Of a stretch of DNA of 39,958 nucleotides, positions 38,481 to 39,958 are shown piece after piece. The stretch comes from Flavobacteriales bacterium (GTDB lineage Bacteria > Bacteroidota > Bacteroidia > Flavobacteriales_D > Sanyastnellaceae). Position numbers and translations under genes: made by a program. Under the pieces are notes generated by a model. It was not told the origin of the DNA, made no database searches, and saw nothing but the letters and a program-made list of their open reading frames with translations. The DNA lies in NCBI GenBank assembly GCA_023264155.1, contig JALQTD010000003.1, forward strand, positions 1 to 39,958, given 5' to 3'. The first letter of the stretch is position 1, and every line of letters begins with the position of its first letter.

Positions 38481-39203
38481 ATGAAGCACGCACCTCGCAC
38501 ACCTCAACCTCGCGTTCGGCCACACCTTGTTCCATTTGCCGCTCTCGCGCTATTCGCCTTCGGCTGCCACCACACCGTGACGCCCCCGGAAACGGGACCT
38601 GACCCGGTGGTTTACGAGTCCCCTTGTGACCCCGACGTGGTGTATTTCGTGCAAGACGTCTTGCCGCTTTTGGTCTCCTCTTGCGCCCAAACAGGTTGCC
38701 ACAACACGGCCTCTCATGAAGACGGCATCATCCTCGAATCCTACGAAGTGATTTTGGCCCATCAAGACTTGATTGTTCCGGGTGACCCGGGAGAAAGCGA
38801 ATTGATCGAGGTCCTCTACGAGACCGGCGATGACCTGATGCCTCCTGCCCCCAACGCCCCCTTGACGACCGAACAAATCAACACCTTGTCCCTGTGGATT
38901 GAACAAGGAGCGTTGAACTTGAGTTGCAGTGAGTGCGATACCACCTCGGTGACGTTCAGCGGATCCATTTTGCCGCTGCTCAATTCCACCTGCGCAGGTT
39001 GCCACAGCGGAAGCTCCCCAAGTGGTGGAGTGAGTTTGACCAACCACGCAGAAGTTGTCGCGGCAATCGGAAGCAACAACCTCATGCCCAGCATTCGTCA
39101 AGAAGCGGGAGCTTCGGTCATGCCGCCTGCAGGGAACCCCTTGAACGAATGCCAGGTGCAATTGTTTGAAATTTGGATTGCAGAAGGAATGCCCAACAAC
39201 TGA
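38481..39203 (+). CDS. di-heme c-type cytochrome-like lipoprotein
   Basis: Lipobox LFAFGC; tandem repeats with SSCAQTGCH (CX4CH) and STCAGCH (CXXCH), each followed by an MPP motif. Confidence 0.8.
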   Translation: MKHAPRTPQPRVRPHLVPFAALALFAFGCHHTVTPPETGPDPVVYESPCDPDVVYFVQDVLPLLVSSCAQTGCHNTASHEDGIILESYEVILAHQDLIVPGDPGESELIEVLYETGDDLMPPAPNAPLTTEQINTLSLWIEQGALNLSCSECDTTSVTFSGSILPLLNSTCAGCHSGSSPSGGVSLTNHAEVVAAIGSNNLMPSIRQEAGASVMPPAGNPLNECQVQLFEIWIAEGMPNN

Positions 39204-39574
39204 TGAAAACCTCCCCTCGTTTGACGACCTTGGCCGTTCTTGCATTCGGTGCACTGACCGGTTGCTACTACGATGTGGAAACGGAGTTGTATCCCGGTGG
39301 GGATTGCAGTGCCATCACGCCCGGATACACGTCCCACGTGGAGGCCCTGATCGCTGAGCAATGCGCCGGTTGCCATGCGGGGTCGGCTCCAAGCGGTGGG
39401 TTGTCCTTGGAGTACTATGGGCAAATCCGAGATGCTGCGCTTTCAGGTGCCATCGAGGACCGCATTTCGCGCAGTGCAGGAGATCCGTTGTTGATGCCAC
39501 CGAATGGCCCCCTCAACGCCTGTGACATCGAAGCTTTTGTAACCTGGGTAGCGGACGGCGCCCCTGAAAATTGA
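39203..39574 (+). CDS. mono-heme c-type cytochrome-like lipoprotein
   Basis: MKTSPRLTTLAVLAFGALTGC lipobox; EQCAGCHAGSAPSGGLSLEYY...LLMPPNGPLNACDIEAFVTWVADGAPEN; TGATG overlap with previous gene. Confidence 0.8.
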   Translation: MKTSPRLTTLAVLAFGALTGCYYDVETELYPGGDCSAITPGYTSHVEALIAEQCAGCHAGSAPSGGLSLEYYGQIRDAALSGAIEDRISRSAGDPLLMPPNGPLNACDIEAFVTWVADGAPEN

Positions 39575-39958
39575 TGATGATGAATACTTTTCGAAACCTG
39601 ATCGCTGTGGCGATCTTCTTGGGAGCAATGCATACCTCCGCGAGTGCTCAGCAGTTCATGAGCCGCAACGCGGCCATTTCGTTTTTCTCCTCCACTCCAG
39701 TAGAGGACATTTCCGCAGAATCCGATCAATGCAGTGCCGTCTTGGATGTGGCGGATTCACGTTTGGCCTTCCAAGTGCCCATCCTCTCTTTCCATTTTGA
39801 AAAGGCCCTGATGGAGGAACACTTCAACGAGAATTACATGGAATCCGAGCAATATCCCGCTGCTACATTCCAAGGCACAATCGAAGGGTTGAATCCCGAT
39901 GGCGCAGAAGGGCAGGTGCAGCAAGTTGTTGCCGACGGCCAGCTGACCATTCATGGAG
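39574..39958 (+). CDS. YceI-family protein (3' truncated by window)
   Basis: Open frame to right edge: MMMNTFRNLIAVAIFLGAMHTSASAQQFMSRNAAISFFSSTPVEDISAESDQCSAVLDVADSRLAFQVPILSFHFEKALMEEHFNENYMESEQYPAATFQGTIEGL...; ATGA overlap. Not in the ORF track because it lacks a stop. Confidence 0.85.
   Translation, partial: MMMNTFRNLIAVAIFLGAMHTSASAQQFMSRNAAISFFSSTPVEDISAESDQCSAVLDVADSRLAFQVPILSFHFEKALMEEHFNENYMESEQYPAATFQGTIEGLNPDGAEGQVQQVVADGQLTIHG

Noticed and set aside
1-39958. CRISPR arrays, tRNA/rRNA genes, IS elements, att-like direct repeats
   Set aside because: No regularly spaced repeats, tRNA-like cloverleafs or transposase/integrase motifs recognised by eye.

Overview
The window looks like ordinary, gene-dense Bacteroidota chromosome. 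Supporting signs are a T9SS type-B (gliding-motility-associated) C-terminal domain, a GWxTD-domain protein, a SiaB/SiaC pair, a short primary sigma factor, and TAnnTTTG-type -7 promoter elements. I support about 34 protein-coding genes, two of them cut by the window edges, plus two clear intrinsic terminators. I saw no tRNA, rRNA, CRISPR array or transposase. Main points of interest: (1) many genes carry a TAnnTTTG-like box ending exactly 4 nt before the start codon, which implies pervasive leaderless transcription, including divergent pairs whose promoters or start codons overlap. (2) An arsenosugar/rSAM-selenodomain operon (peroxidase-like, ArsS, DUF2064 transferase) continues into a purine nucleoside phosphorylase, which suggests a dedicated adenine-removal step. 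(3) An ABC transporter reading frame is broken exactly at a 6-nt homopolymer. (4) A divergent intergenic region (36.1-36.35 kb) has a UUCG-tetraloop hairpin and a terminator-like hairpin, a possible small RNA. (5) An untracked 40-codon ORF sits at about 10.2 kb. (6) The right edge holds the start of a multi-heme lipoprotein/YceI operon. All functional calls come from reading the sequence; no searches were run.
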